Part shown: positions 33,840-44,773 of the stretch, piece after piece
Numbering within the stretch: the stretch's first letter is position 1
Layout of the letters: every line of letters begins with the position of its first letter
Assembly (NCBI RefSeq): GCF_003144115.1
Contig: NW_020312007.1
Span: 277,898 to 341,897 of the forward strand
Source of the DNA: Tilletiopsis washingtonensis
Lineage: Eukaryota > Basidiomycota > Exobasidiomycetes > Entylomatales
Reading direction: 5' to 3'
DNA length: 64,000 bases
Program-made: the position numbers and the translations under genes
The notes under the pieces: model-generated
Told to the model about the DNA's origin: nothing
The model's database searches: none
What the model saw: the letters and a program-made list of their open reading frames with translations, nothing else

Positions 33840-34118
33840 GACACCTGTCTGCCCTCATCTCTGTCACACTTGCCTCTCTCACACCTGCCTCTCACACCAC
33901 CACCACCACCACCACCCATACCCTCGCGAGTCCTGCGCCTGCCCATCTGCTGCGCCGCTCCGAGTCGACCCCATACCCGCCCTACTCTACCTTCTCTGCC
34001 CCTACTTACTGCCTGCTCCCGCATACCCCCGGCTTCGCATCCTCCTACATCTTCTCCACGCGCATCTGCCGCGCCTGAGCGCTCCTCTGTAGCCCACCCG
34101 CGCGCGTGACCCGCAGCC
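33840..34118 (+). promoter_or_regulatory. G-poor C/T-rich promoter and leader of the Sec14-IML2 gene
   Basis: About 280 bases directly before the start codon are dominated by C, T and A with very few G, in sharp contrast to the flanking DNA. They include near-repeats of CTCACACCTGCCTCT-like words and an (ACC)7 tract. Such tracts often mark highly used promoters and leaders in fungi. Inferred from composition. Confidence 0.45.
33896..33916 (+). repeat. (ACC)7 microsatellite
   Basis: Seven perfect ACC triplets lie about 200 bases before the Sec14-IML2 start codon, probably in the transcribed leader or core promoter. Confidence 0.9.
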
Positions 34119-37100
34119 ATGTCGACCAAGAAGAATCTGGACGGCGAGGACGTTCTGCCCGGCTACGTCGGTGAGTCGCGCGCAGACGAGCGGTGGGCCT
34201 GTGCGGGGCATGTCTGCGCGGCTGTGCTGTGCCTGCTGGCCAGCACTAGCGCGCGAGCAGCTTGTACAAGGACAGCCGCTTCTGCAGCAGATCCACTGGG
34301 GCTCCCGCGCTGACACCTCCACCAGGCAACCTCGAGCCCGACCAGCAGAAGGCCCTGCGCGAGATCTGGCGGCGCTTCTTCGAGCTCTACGAGAAGAACC
34401 CGGTGAGTCTGGCAGTGTGTGCCTCGCGCGCTGCGAGCATGCGGCTGACGAGCTGCCTTTGCAGGAACGCTCCGCCGAGCTCGACAAGAAGGGCGGCCCG
34501 AACTCCGTATCCGACAAGGACTCTGCGCCGCCGCCGAAGGACGAGAAGCAGGCCGGCAAGGACATCCCGAAGGATGACAAGGCCAAGGAGGAGGCCAAGA
34601 AGCAGGAGGAGATGAAGGTGAGCTGCCCGAATGCGCTGAGCTGGCGCAGCGACGAGCCAGAGGATGGAGAACGAGGAGCAGCCGATTCTGACGTCCTCTC
34701 TTGACGCACAGGAAATGAACCAGTTCATTGACAGTGAGCAGAGCTGCGCGCAAAGAGGCTGCGAGCACTGCTCACATGCGCACCCGCAGCCTACGGTGGC
34801 CCGTACCTCCGCCGCGCGCTCTGGGAGTTCATCAAGCACGATGGCCCGGACGCCGGCATGCTGCGCTTCCTGCGCGCCCGCAAGGTGCGCAGCTCGAAGA
34901 AGCGCTTGTCCGGAGCTGTGAGCTGACGCACAACCTCTACAGTGGGACGTCGACCGCGCGCTTGCCATGCTGGCTGCCGCGCTCAAGTTCCGCTTCGAGA
35001 AGGACGTCGAGGGCATCATCCAGAAGGGCGAGCAGGGCCTCGAGGGTGTGCCCGGCTTCCTGAACCAGTTCCGCCGCGGTATCTCGTACATCAAGGGTAA
35101 CAGCGAGTACCCAGGCGAGCACCCGGTGTACTTCATGTGAGCAGCACGAGCAGCGCGTGGCCCGGAGCAACGCTGACAGAACGCCACATAGCCACGTCGC
35201 CCGCCACTTCACGAACGCGCAGAAGCACGAGGTGCTCCAGCAGGTGCGTGGCGTGCGCGCTCGTAGCCTAATCAACCAGCTCACGCCATGCTCTGCAGTT
35301 CGTGCTGCTTGCCATGGAGAACGCGCGCCAGCTCACGACGCCGCCGTACGAGAAGGCCGTGGTCATCTTCGACCTGGGCGGCTTCGGCCTGAAGAACATG
35401 GACTGGCAGTGTGTGCTCTTCCTCGTCAAGTGTCTCGAGGCCTAGTGAGTTGCACGCAATGACCAGCGACGTGCCGGCACTGACGTTTCCGCCAGCTACC
35501 CCGAGTCGCTGCAGCGCATCTACGTGCACTCGGCGCCGTGGATCTTCAAGGGCATCTGGCAGGTGCTGCAGCCCATGCTTGACCCCGTCGTGCGCGACAA
35601 GATCAAGTTCTCGAGCAAGGCGGCCGACCTCAAGGACTACGCCACGACGGAGAAGCTGCGCAAGGGCATGGGCGGCACCATGGAGTGGGACTGGGACTAC
35701 ACGGAGCCCGACCCGAAGGAGAACGACCTGATGAAGGACACCAAGACGGTCGACGCCATGAAGAAGGAGTACGACGACCTCGCCAAGGAGTTCGAGGAGA
35801 CGACGCGCAAGTGGTTCGAGAAGAGCGACACCGACGACGGCGCCAAGGACCTGTCGCACCGCCGCTGGGTGCTGACCAAGCAGCTGCGCCTCAAGGCGCT
35901 GCAGATGTCCAAGTACACGCGTGCCGTCAACGTCTACCAGCGCACCGGCATCCTCAAGGACGACTGCAGCTTCACCTGGGAGTACCCGCAGGCGGACGGC
36001 AGCGTCAAGAAGCAGACGGTCAACGAGCGCCACAACATCCCGGCGCTCAAGAAGTGGCTCAAGGAGCAGGGCGAGGACACGCTCGAGGACTCCGTGGCCG
36101 GCCGCCTGGGCTTCTGCGGCACCGAGGCCGACGGCGGCGAGGGCGAGTCGTCCGTCGCGGCCAAGGCCGGCGGCGAGAAGCCGAAGCGCAAGCCGACGCA
36201 GAAGTCTGACGCCGAGAAGGGCGGTGCCGCGGCTGGTGGCGCCGCTGCCGGCGGCGGTGCTCTGGGCGGCCTCAAGTCGCTCAAGAACAAGGTCGCCAAG
36301 AAGGACGAGCCTGCGCCAGAGCCGGAGCCGGAACCGGAGCCGGAGCCGCAGCAGGAGAGCGAGAGCGAGGACGAGGAGCCCGCGCAGCAGCAGACCCGCG
36401 CCCCGCAGAACGGCGGCGGCGAGGAGCCGCAGCAGCAGAGCTACACTGGCGCCGCTCTGGGCGCCATTGGCGGCGCTGCTGCCGCAGTCACCGGCGCAGC
36501 TGGCGGCGCCGCGGCCTACATCACCGGGCGCGGCCAGCAGCAGGAGGAGGCCGGCGACGCCAGCCAGCAGCACCGCGGCCAGCAGCAGGACGATGACGAG
36601 GAGGAGGACGAGGACGACGAGTACCAGGAGGACGAGGGCTCGGACTTCAGCGACGACTCGATCACGCCCGAGACGGCCATCGCGCCCACGTACATCCCGC
36701 GCTCGTCCCTCTCGTCGAGCGCTGTCAAGATCGACGACAACGACTGCCGCGAGGACCTGGCGATCGTGCGCGAGGCGATGAACCTCTTCCTCAACTCGCG
36801 CATGAAGGAGGCCGAGGAGCTGTGCCAGAAGGACGCCGACCACCGCCTGTACAAGGCCGTGGGCATGAGCCTGATCAACACGGTCAAGGCCATCATGACG
36901 TTCGAGCCTGCGGACCTCGAGACGGCGATCATGTGCTGCAAGCACTCGATGAACATTGCCAGCCTGCTGCGCAAGAAGGCCGGCCCGCTCGGCAAGCTCA
37001 CGGGCAAGGGCAACATGTACAAGAACATGACGCTCGTGCAGCAGCACGCCGAGCTCGTGTTCGCCGAGTCGCAGCTGCTCAAGGCCGTGCTCGGCATCTT

Positions 37101-38784
37101 CTACGCCGGCGACGGCCTGGCGTTTGTCAAGAACGCGCTCGGCCTGCGCAACTCGTACCTGCTCATGCGCGAGCTGCTCAAGTTCGTCGAGTACTGCGAC
37201 GGCGAGGCCGAGGAGGCGCAGATCCACGGCCGCCGCGCCGCGACGTCGATCGACCAGGACTTCCGCTCGGGCGTGTACATGAGCAACGCCACCTGCTCGC
37301 TCATCCTCTCGATGCTGCCCGCCAAGGCGCTCAAGATGATGGAGGGCCTCGGCTTCAGCGGCGACCGCCGCCTTGCGCTCGACCTCTACGCGCGCGCCGG
37401 CGGCTGGACCAAGTCGCGCCCGCTGCCCACGATCTCGGCCGACGAGGAGGGCGTGCGCCGCCCGCTGTGCGACATTGGCATCCTGCTCTACCACCTCATC
37501 ATCAGCTCGTACATTCCCGTCACGGACGTCGACTTCGAGTTTGCCGACAAGGTGCTCAGCTGGAACCTGGTGCGCTACCCCAACGGCATCTTCTTCCTCT
37601 ACTTCTCGGCGCGCCTCTACGCCGCGCAGGCGCTGCCCGAGAAGGCCATCGAGTACTTCCGCAACGCCATCGAGGCGCAGCGCGAGTACAAGCAGCTGCA
37701 CCACCTCTGCTTCTGGGACCTCTCGCTCACGTACCTGGCGACGTGCGACTTTGCGCGCTGCTTCGAGTGCCAGGACGTGCTGTCGCGCGAGTCGAACTGG
37801 AGCAAGGCCATCTACCAGTACGCCAAGGCCGTCATGCTGTACGAGTCGGGCATGGACGACCGCGCCAAGAGCGCCACGATCATGCGCACCGTCGGCAAGC
37901 TCACCAAGAAGATTGCGGGCCGCCAGATTCCCTTCGAGCGCTTCTGCGCCATGAAGGCGCGCAAGTACATTGCGAACAACAACCGCCTGCCGCTGGCGGG
38001 CATCGAGTTCTCGTACCTGTGGCACTGCATCGGCCAGACGCCCGTCTTCCTCCTCGTCGAGAACACGCTCAGCCGCATCGACTCGGAGATCGACGAGCTC
38101 GAGAGCTTCTCGGACCCGCGCGCCTACGGCTCGGGCGAGAACGAGTACTGGTCGGCCGTGTGCCTGGCGTACTTCCTGCGCGGCGTGGCGCTGCGCAACG
38201 TCGCCTTCCCCGAGCCGCACACGCTCGTGCGCCTGCCGAGCGAGGACAGCATCGGCCCGCTCGAGGAGATCACGCAGGACTGCAAGCAGTCGTTCGAGAA
38301 GGTCTTCGAGCACGCGTCGAAGCTCGACGAGACGGACCGCTACCTGTGCTACTTTGCGCACTACGAGCTCGGCCGCCTGCTCAGCGCCATGGGCCGCGAG
38401 GAGGAGGCCAAGAAGGAGATCAAGAAGGTGCTCTCCGGCAAGCCGCTCGAGGCCAAGGGCAAGGGCGCCATCAACCCCAAGGCCTCCTACCTGCTGTCGG
38501 GCATGTGCACCATCCGCGCCCACGCGGCGCTCGAGACGATGCGCATCACGCGCAGCCGCTCGCGCGGCACGTTCTACTCGGGCTCCGAGGCCGGCACGCT
38601 CGCCTCGGGCTCGTCGATCGGCGGCAGCCTTTCGAGCCGCAACAGCATGATGAGCTCGACGACATCGCGCTCGGGTGTCTCGCGCAACACGTCCGTCTCC
38701 AGCCGCTCCGACGCCGCGCCGCCGCTCAAGGTGCGCCCGCGCTCCACGTCGGGCAACACGGGCACGAGCGACTACGGCAAGTGA
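34119..38784 (+). CDS. Fusion protein: Csr1-type Sec14 (CRAL-TRIO) domain plus IML2/TTC39 domain
   Basis: Nine exons (34119-34170, 34326-34402, 34465-34617, 34712-34733, 34790-34884, 34943-35136, 35192-35243, 35299-35444, 35496-38784) give about 1359 residues. Residues 18-135 form the CRAL-TRIO N-terminal helices (LEPDQQKALREIWRRFFELY, MLRFLRARKWDVDRALAML), split by a charged Lys/Glu linker. Residues about 190-335 are the lipid-binding lobe (KAVVIFDLGGFGLKNMDWQ, YPESLQRIYVHSAPWIFKG, LDPVVRDKIKF), closest in memory to yeast Csr1/Sfh2, with the helical tail typical of that subgroup to about 460. A disordered acidic linker (about 470-675) holds PEPEPEPEPEP, poly-Gln and poly-Asp/Glu runs. Residues about 677-1275 are an IML2/TTC39 module of TPR-like helices (EDLAIVREAMNLFLNSRM, YYLF-type FFLYFSARLYAAQALPEKA). 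A Ser-rich tail ends the protein. The last exon runs without a stop from the Sec14 lobe through IML2, so the fusion is in the DNA itself. Its function is inferred to be lipid handling at lipid droplets or the ER. Confidence 0.9.
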
Positions 38785-39876
38785 TGGGTCGCCGTGACCG
38801 CCTCGATCTCCGCCTCTCGTACATGGCTCCTCTCTGTTCTCCTCTTCCGTCTGCCAGCTTGCCCCGATATGCTTATGATACTCTCTGTGCTCTGACCGGA
38901 AACGCCCAATCGAATCAAGTTGCTCAAAGTGCGAGTGGCCTGACCCACGGGCTGCGGCTATGCGTGAGGCGCCGAGCCGGCGCCTCGGAGCCAGGCGCCA
39001 GCGCTCTGGCCAGAAGGAGCAAGTCGCGCACCTCCGAGCTACCATGCAACGGCGGGTACTTCTTTCCAGCTCAGCAGGGCTAGCTCAGAGCACGACGCTT
39101 GAGCCTCGCACAGTCTGAGTCGGCCTCCGAGAGAGCGGCAGTGGAGCACGTGTGGTGGAGCTCACGGCAGCGTCACCTCACCGTCGAGGCGTACAGTTAG
39201 CGCGATCTGCGGCGCATGCTTAGGCGCGTCGCAGCATGCACCCCACGGCGCTTGCAAACTGCCTCCGGCGTGTGCTTGCGACGGCCTGTCAGCCGGCGGC
39301 AGGCAGGGTGCAGGGTTGCTGCGCCGGAGCGACGATCGGGCACGTTTGGGTGTCGCTTCAACGCCGAAGGCAGTCGGGCAAGCAGGTGCGGGATGCTGAT
39401 GACGGCGGCTCTTGTGCTCGTATGCCTGCGCTGCGGGCCGCACGCCTCGCGGCAAAGCCACCATGCGGCTAGACCCCTGACAAGCGCGCCGCGCGTCCGC
39501 CGCGCGGTGCGCCTGCCCTCGCGCCCACAACTTCCGCCAAACCTCTTCTTGTCCTCCTCCAGAGGGGCAGCCTGATTTGCGCCTCGATGCGCTTGTGCGA
39601 CCGACCGCCAGAAGCTCGGGCGGCGTGGACTAGGGCGCAGCAGCAGCGTCAGGCATGTCTTGTTCCATCAGCAACCAAGGCGAGGCGAGCTCTCTTTGTC
39701 CGCCCCAGAGCGGCAGCACCAGCGCGCACCTCGTCTCGCTGTCTCCGCCCTCGCTGCACTGGTTCCGTCCTATATAGACGGGCACTGCGAGGATGCGGCC
39801 CCCCCACGCAACTCACCTCACGGATCCCGCTCTGCTCCTCCTCAAAGCAGTATCTCTGACTCGGCCCGCCATCACA
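38785..39876. other. Intergenic region between Sec14-IML2 and GH43-like gene
   Basis: 1.1 kb with the 3' flank of the fusion gene and the promoter of the secreted glycosidase. Frames in it lack any recognisable domain. A clear TATA box lies near the right end. Confidence 0.5.
39771..39777 (+). promoter_or_regulatory. TATA box of the GH43-like gene
   Basis: TATATAG within TCCTATATAGACGG lies 106 bases before the start codon at 39877. It is the clearest TATA box in the window, and the gene it precedes encodes a secreted enzyme, a class often under strong regulated promoters. Confidence 0.65.
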
Positions 39877-41196
39877 ATGCGCGCCACGCTCGCCTCGACA
39901 ATCTGTCTCGCCCTGCTGGCTGCGGCTCTTGGCCCAGTGCAGGCCGCGTCGTCCAGCCATATCACCATCGGCCACGCAGCCTCGCTGCCCGGCAGCAGCA
40001 GCCTCGGCCACGATGCTCTGCGCGTGCGCCACGCACGCCTCGCTCGCGTGCGGCGCTCGCCCGACCTCACCGCCGAGATCCAGCGGCTCGGCTCACACCT
40101 CGTGCCGCTGCTGCAAGGCTCCACCCCAGCAGCGTCCGGCGAGGTCGCTCCGCAGCAGAAGCAGTCAGCACGCCCCAACGCCTCGCAGAAGCTGCGGACC
40201 ATGCCCGACGGCGACTCGGTGCAGGTCAATAACGCCACGCGTGCCCGACGGGCCGCCAGCGTGCCGGCAGGCATCCAGAACACGCTGTCGCTCGGGCAAG
40301 ATCCGTCAATTCTGCGCGTCGACCGCAAGGCCGGCAAGCCCGTCTACATCTACGCCGACAGCGACTTTGAGCGGGCGGCGCTGATCCGCGTGGACACAGA
40401 CCTGAACGAGGTGAACCGCTCGCCGCCGCGTGTGGCGGCGCAGTGGAAGAAGACGATCGGCACGCAGGCGCCGGACATTGCGCGCTGGGACGACAGCACG
40501 ATCATCTACTCGGTCAGCTCGACGAAGGACGACATGCTGCGCACGGCGGTGAGCGACTCGGCAACGGGCGCGTACCGCAAGCAGGGCACGATCAAGTACA
40601 ACGGCACGGCCGTCAAGGGCTTCGACAGCCACATCTTCCGGCATCCCAACGGCAAGCGCTACTTGGCGTGGTCGGACCACCAGAGCATCCTGCTGGCCGA
40701 GATGCGCAACTACACGGCGCTGGCGACGGCGCCCGTGGCCATCGTGGCGTTCGACGACGCCGACGCGCGCCCCTTCTCCTTCTTCAACACCGAGGCGCCG
40801 TCGACGATTGTGCTGCGCAACAAGAAGACGCGCGGCCAGACACTCAACCTGGCCTTTGCCACAGGCGACTTCCGCAGCGCCGACTACTCGACGCGCACGA
40901 TCTACATCGACGCCGCCGCCGACCCGCTGGTGCGGCGCAACTGGACGTTGAACCGGCAGGCGATGCTGCAGACGGACCGCGCCAAGAGCGTGTATGGGCC
41001 CGGCAGCGGCGCCTTCTTCCGCGCGCCCGACGACCGCTGGGCGTTTGCCTACGGCGCATGGCACACCGAGGCCGGCCAGGGCACCGACGTGGCGCCGACG
41101 GGGCAGCGGCGCACGATCCGCGTGCAGCACGTGGCGTACGACGAGCAGGGCGTGCTGCTGCCCCTCGAGCCGGCTGCGGCGCCGGTGCTTGTCTAG
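39877..41196 (+). CDS. Secreted GH43-like glycosidase (arabinofuranosidase/xylosidase type)
   Basis: Intronless gene of 439 residues. A signal peptide covers about residues 1-25 (TICLALLAAALGPVQA, cut near AASS). A polar, low-complexity pro-like region runs to about 140. The five-bladed propeller then starts with DPSILRVDRKAGKPVYIYAD; DPS carries the candidate catalytic base. Other family-like motifs are DIARWDDSTIIYSVSS, GFDSHIFRHPNGKRYLAWSD (second Asp), NTEAPSTIVLRN (candidate acid Glu) and YGPGSGAFFRAPDDRWAFAY with a following WH. These fit GH43, which removes arabinose or xylose from plant cell-wall polymers, though the subfamily and substrate cannot be fixed by eye. An upstream in-frame ATG at 39793 is disfavoured because it would bury the signal peptide and lies within 25 bases of the TATA box. 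Confidence 0.82.
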   Translation: MRATLASTICLALLAAALGPVQAASSSHITIGHAASLPGSSSLGHDALRVRHARLARVRRSPDLTAEIQRLGSHLVPLLQGSTPAASGEVAPQQKQSARPNASQKLRTMPDGDSVQVNNATRARRAASVPAGIQNTLSLGQDPSILRVDRKAGKPVYIYADSDFERAALIRVDTDLNEVNRSPPRVAAQWKKTIGTQAPDIARWDDSTIIYSVSSTKDDMLRTAVSDSATGAYRKQGTIKYNGTAVKGFDSHIFRHPNGKRYLAWSDHQSILLAEMRNYTALATAPVAIVAFDDADARPFSFFNTEAPSTIVLRNKKTRGQTLNLAFATGDFRSADYSTRTIYIDAAADPLVRRNWTLNRQAMLQTDRAKSVYGPGSGAFFRAPDDRWAFAYGAWHTEAGQGTDVAPTGQRRTIRVQHVAYDEQGVLLPLEPAAAPVLV

Positions 41197-41727
41197 CGAG
41201 GGCGTGCCGATGCTTTCGCCCTCTGTGTCTCTCTCCGCCCTTGGCTCCACGCTATGGCTGGCCCATCTGCCGTGGCGCTGCCTCTGCATGTCTGCTGTGC
41301 CCTGCCATACCCTGCTTGTGTCGTGCACCTGCATCGCATTGCCTATACCTTGCTGAGCTACTCTGCTGACTGAAGTGAGCGAGACTGAGCGAGGCGATCG
41401 AGCAGCTGCGCCTGTGGATGGGAGTGCGGAAGAAGTCTAGTGTCGAGGCGGCTGCCTTTGCGGGTGCGGCCTTGTGCTTTCCCCGCACGGCGCACGGACC
41501 GGGCGCGCTTTGGCGCCGGGCCGGCGGACGGGGGTGCGGACACAGGCGCCGTGCCTCGGCTGCCTCATCATGCTTCTTCCGCTCTGCCGCCGCGCACCGC
41601 ACCGCACACGACACATCTCGCTCCACTCTGCGGGGCCGGCGGCCGGTGCGCCATCAGCTCGCTCGCTCGTCGGCCGTGCTGCTCTGCTCCGCTCCACCAT
41701 CACCCGCAGCAGCATCTCACATTCACC
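41197..41727. other. Intergenic region between GH43-like and alcohol dehydrogenase genes
   Basis: 531 bases; the first 150 are T-rich (3' flank) and the last 130 C/T-rich before the dehydrogenase start. No gene, repeat or TATA box is evident. Confidence 0.5.
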
Positions 41728-43427
41728 ATGCGCGCCGTCGTCATCAAGGAGCCCTTCAAGGTGAGGCAGCGCTGCGCCTGCCCCCACGCCGGCCGCGCTC
41801 TGACACGCTCGGCAGGTCGTCGTCGAGGAGCGGCCCATCCCCAAGGCAGGCAAGGGCGAGGTCGTCGTCAAGGTCAAGGCCGCTGCGCTCTGTGGCAGGT
41901 GCGTCGCAGCGGCGCTTGGCAGGCGACTGCGTGCTGATGCTGCTGCACCCGCAGCGACCTGCACATCTGTGCGTGCTGCGTCTGTGCTGTGGTGCATGCT
42001 GGCTCACTCTTGCTGCTCTCGTGAATGTCTGCAGACCGCGGCCAGTGAGTGGCTCTGCCACACAGACTCTACCCGCCGCGGCTCACGCGCCTCTCTCGCA
42101 GCCAGCCTGTGCCGCACTATGACTTCGTGCTCGGCCACGAGATGACAGGCACCATCCACGAGGTGGGCGAGGGCGTGAGCAAGTTCAAGCAGGGCGACCT
42201 CGTCGTCTCGCCCTTCACGGTCAACTGGTGCGTCTCACCGTGACGCGTTGCTGCGCTTCCTCTGCTGACGCCTCTCTTGGCCACCAGCGGCGACTGCTTC
42301 TACTGGTGCGTCTCACCCATCTTGGCCCTTGTCCCTCGCCGCCGCAGCTGAGACCCGTCGCTTGCAGCACGCGTGAGGAGACGTCACGCTGCGTGCAGTC
42401 GCGCGTGTACGGCTCCGTGGCGCTCGACGGCGTGCAGAGCGAGTATGCCCTCGTGCCGCTCGCCGACACGACGCTCTTCCCGGCGCCCAAGGAGATCTCG
42501 CCCGAGGTGCTCATCCTCATGGCCGACGTGCGTGTGCGGCCGTGCCTTACGGGAGGAGCCGGGGCTGACGAGTGCGACATCAGATCTTCCCGACGGGCTT
42601 CTTCGTGGCGCAGAACGCGTGGAAGATGCTCAACGAGGCGGAGCGCAAGGTGAGTGGCGACGCCGTGTGCTGCACGAAGCAGCCGTCTGACGGCTCTCGC
42701 CGGGCAGGACGCCACGGCCGTCGTTATTGGCTGCGGCCCCGTCGGTCTCTGTGCCGTCACGGCGGCCAAGTACTTCTTCAAGAACGTGTTTGCCATCGAC
42801 TCTGTGCCCGAGCGCCTGGAGCAGGCGCGCAAGCACGGCGCCACGGCGCTGCACCTGCACGACGACGACACGATTGGCGCGCTCAAGAAGGCCACGGACG
42901 GGCGTGGCGCCGACGTGGCGCTTGAGGTTGTCGGTGTCGAGGCGGCGCTGCACCTAGGCATGCAGATCGTCCGGCCGTGGGGCGTCGTGTCGAGCTGCGG
43001 CATCCACACGCACGACGTCAACATGAAGGGCCTGGACCTGTACAACAAGGTGAGACTCGCTCGGTGCTGCAGACAACGCACGAAGGCTGAACAGCTCTAC
43101 TCGCCAGAACCTGCGCTTTCAGTTCGGCCGCTGCCCCGTGCGCGCCCTCTTCCCCGAGGCGCTCAAGCTGCTCGTGCAGAATGCCCAGCTGTGAGTCTGA
43201 GTCTGCAGCAGCATCCCCTGCCGCTCCTGTGCCGTGCTGACACGCGCATCAGCTTCGAGTCGTTCGTGCAGAACACCGTCTCTGTCGACGAGGCGCCCAA
43301 GTACTACGAGCTGTTCGAGAAGCAGAAGGTGCGTCGTGCTGCCTGCCCTTCTGCCGCATGCAGTGTTGCTGACGCGAAGGATGACCGCCACAAGTGTCTC
43401 AAGACGGTCTTCACCTTCGACTCGTGA
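41728..43427 (+). CDS. Zinc-dependent alcohol dehydrogenase (MDR family)
   Basis: NAD(P)-dependent medium-chain dehydrogenase. Twelve exons give 352 residues: 41728-41760, 41816-41898, 41955-41968, 42035-42044, 42102-42227, 42288-42305, 42368-42527, 42584-42649, 42708-43049, 43108-43190, 43253-43328, 43380-43427. Exons 3, 4 and 6 are only 14, 10 and 18 nt, yet splicing them rebuilds the family sequence AALCGSDLHIYRG, then VLGHEMTG. Catalytic zinc ligands are the Cys of LCGSD and the His of GHEM. The structural zinc lobe is CGDCFYCTREETSRC. The Rossmann motif is VVIGCGPVG. The arrangement resembles fungal formaldehyde-dehydrogenase-like MDR enzymes; the true substrate is unknown. The last intron appears to use an AAG rather than CAG acceptor. 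Upstream neighbours give no pathway hint. Confidence 0.9.
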
Positions 43428-43768
43428 GGCGTGGACGACGTGTGATGCTGCTGGCCAGACTCGATGCTATGCTATGCCTGCTTTGCCACGCCACCAGCCT
43501 GTCAGTGCTGATGTCGGGCCGAGGCGTCACGCCTCCGTGTCCCGTGCTGCTGCCAGTCAGGCTAGGCCACTGATGGTCGCGACGGCTCCGCATGGCGTGG
43601 CAAAGGTATACGTTGGCAGCTGGAAGTAAGGTAGCGTGTGGTGACTGAGCGCGGGAAGCAAGGGAGAAGGCTCAGACGGTGGAACAAGCCGCTGCGGTGC
43701 AAAGGGCAGCGGCTGTGCAGACTTGGGAAATAAAGCAGCTGTGAGGCCAGAGAGCAGGCGAGGACACA
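43428..43768. other. Convergent intergenic region ADH/MPO1
   Basis: 341 bases between stop codons. An AATAAA hexamer at 43729-43734 on the + strand may serve polyadenylation of the dehydrogenase transcript, about 300 bases after its stop. Nothing else is recognisable. Confidence 0.45.
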
Positions 43769-44773
43769 TCACTGCGCCTTCACGCTGCGCTGCTTGCTGG
43801 CCTTCTCCTTGCGGAACTCATGCACGAGCTTGCCAACGTCATTCTTGAGGTGCTTCTGCAGCTCGGGGCGGTAGCCGAGGTGGAAGATGACTGGCGGACG
43901 AACAGAGCGCATGAGTGTCCATGGCGAGAGCGCATAAAGGGGGCGGAAAGCTAGGCGAACTCACCCTCCAACCAGACGAAGAAGGGCGCTAGGACGACGG
44001 CGCCGAGCAGGTTGTCGAGCAGCTGCGAAGCGCAGACCAGGCAGCGTCAGTGTCTGCATCCGTGCGTAGTCCCAAGGGCTGCCTGGCCCGCTCTGCTGCA
44101 GCGTCCAGCTCTGCCCTGCCCACCGATTGCTCGGCACGCCTCGCTCCACATCTTTGCGTCCTCCAGCCGTGCCCCGCTCGCGCGTGCCACTCACCGCCGG
44201 CGCGCGGCCCTCGTGCACGCCGTGTCCGTAGAACTGGCTGATCCAGCCGGCGGCAAAGGCGTAGAGACCGTACTTGAGAGCCACGTGGGCGTGCTCGGCC
44301 AGCAGGTACTGTGCGCCAAAGTACAGGCCGGCCCAGAGCGGCAGCAGGGCCGTCTGTGCCATCGCAGGCGTCAGCGCAAGAGCAGCGGGAGGAGGGCGGG
44401 CGACGCACCGCCGCGACACTGTCGAGCAGGAAGTAGTACACCCAGTACGCGCTCGCAAAGACGGCTGCGGCGTCGAAGTGGGCGTACTTGGCCAGCGCCG
44501 CGGGAGCGTGAGCCTGGAGGCTGTCCAGCACGGGCGCCAGCCAGGCGGGCACCTCGAGCGGCCCGCGCGACGCCAGCATGACCTGCGCGCCAAAGATGAT
44601 CGTGGGCACGCCGACGATGTGGATGCCGACGTTGACGGGATTGGTGTGGTAGGCGCCGCTGCGCGGAGGCGTCAGTGGTGGCTGCCGGGCTGTGCGGATG
44701 GGTGAGAGACGCACTAGAATGCCAGCTGCTTGCGCAGGTTGACGAGGTCGCGCGGGTTGGCGGAGAGGGCCAT
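43769..44773 (-). CDS. MPO1: Mpo1/DUF962 fatty-acid alpha-oxidation dioxygenase
   Basis: ER-membrane protein of the DUF962 family. Yeast Mpo1 is an Fe(II)-dependent dioxygenase that shortens 2-hydroxy fatty acids during phytosphingosine breakdown. Five exons (44715-44773, 44409-44658, 44195-44353, 43965-44022, 43769-43890) give 215 residues, the usual size. The N-terminal DLVNLRKQLAFYGAYHTNPV followed by NVGIHIVGVP and the later QFYGHGVHEGRAPALLDN carry the conserved histidines. Hydrophobic segments (ALLPLWAGLYFGAQYLLAE, LLGAVVLAPFFVWLE) fit several membrane spans. The tail is basic (HEFRKEKASKQRSVKAQ), suggesting a cytosolic C-terminus. All family landmarks are present. Confidence 0.9.

Larger units (their letters stand above)
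32345..34118. other. 1.8 kb gene-free region upstream of the Sec14-IML2 fusion
   Basis: The left part is GC-rich with no domain-bearing frame. It contains the 13-mer GAATAGAGCGCGG at 33154-33166, identical to one at 10274-10286. From about 33840 to the start codon the + strand becomes very poor in G and rich in C/T, with an ACC microsatellite. I interpret this as promoter and 5' leader of the next gene. No RNA gene is seen. Confidence 0.55.

Noticed and set aside
35281-39045. A 1254-codon open frame on the minus strand opposite the Sec14-IML2 gene.
   Set aside because: It is the antisense of a strongly conserved coding exon with C/G at third positions, which removes stops from the opposite strand. 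Its product is Leu/Val/Arg/Ala-rich with no domain.
39793-39876. An earlier in-frame start for the GH43-like enzyme.
   Set aside because: It begins within 25 bases of the TATA box and would place 28 residues before a good signal peptide.
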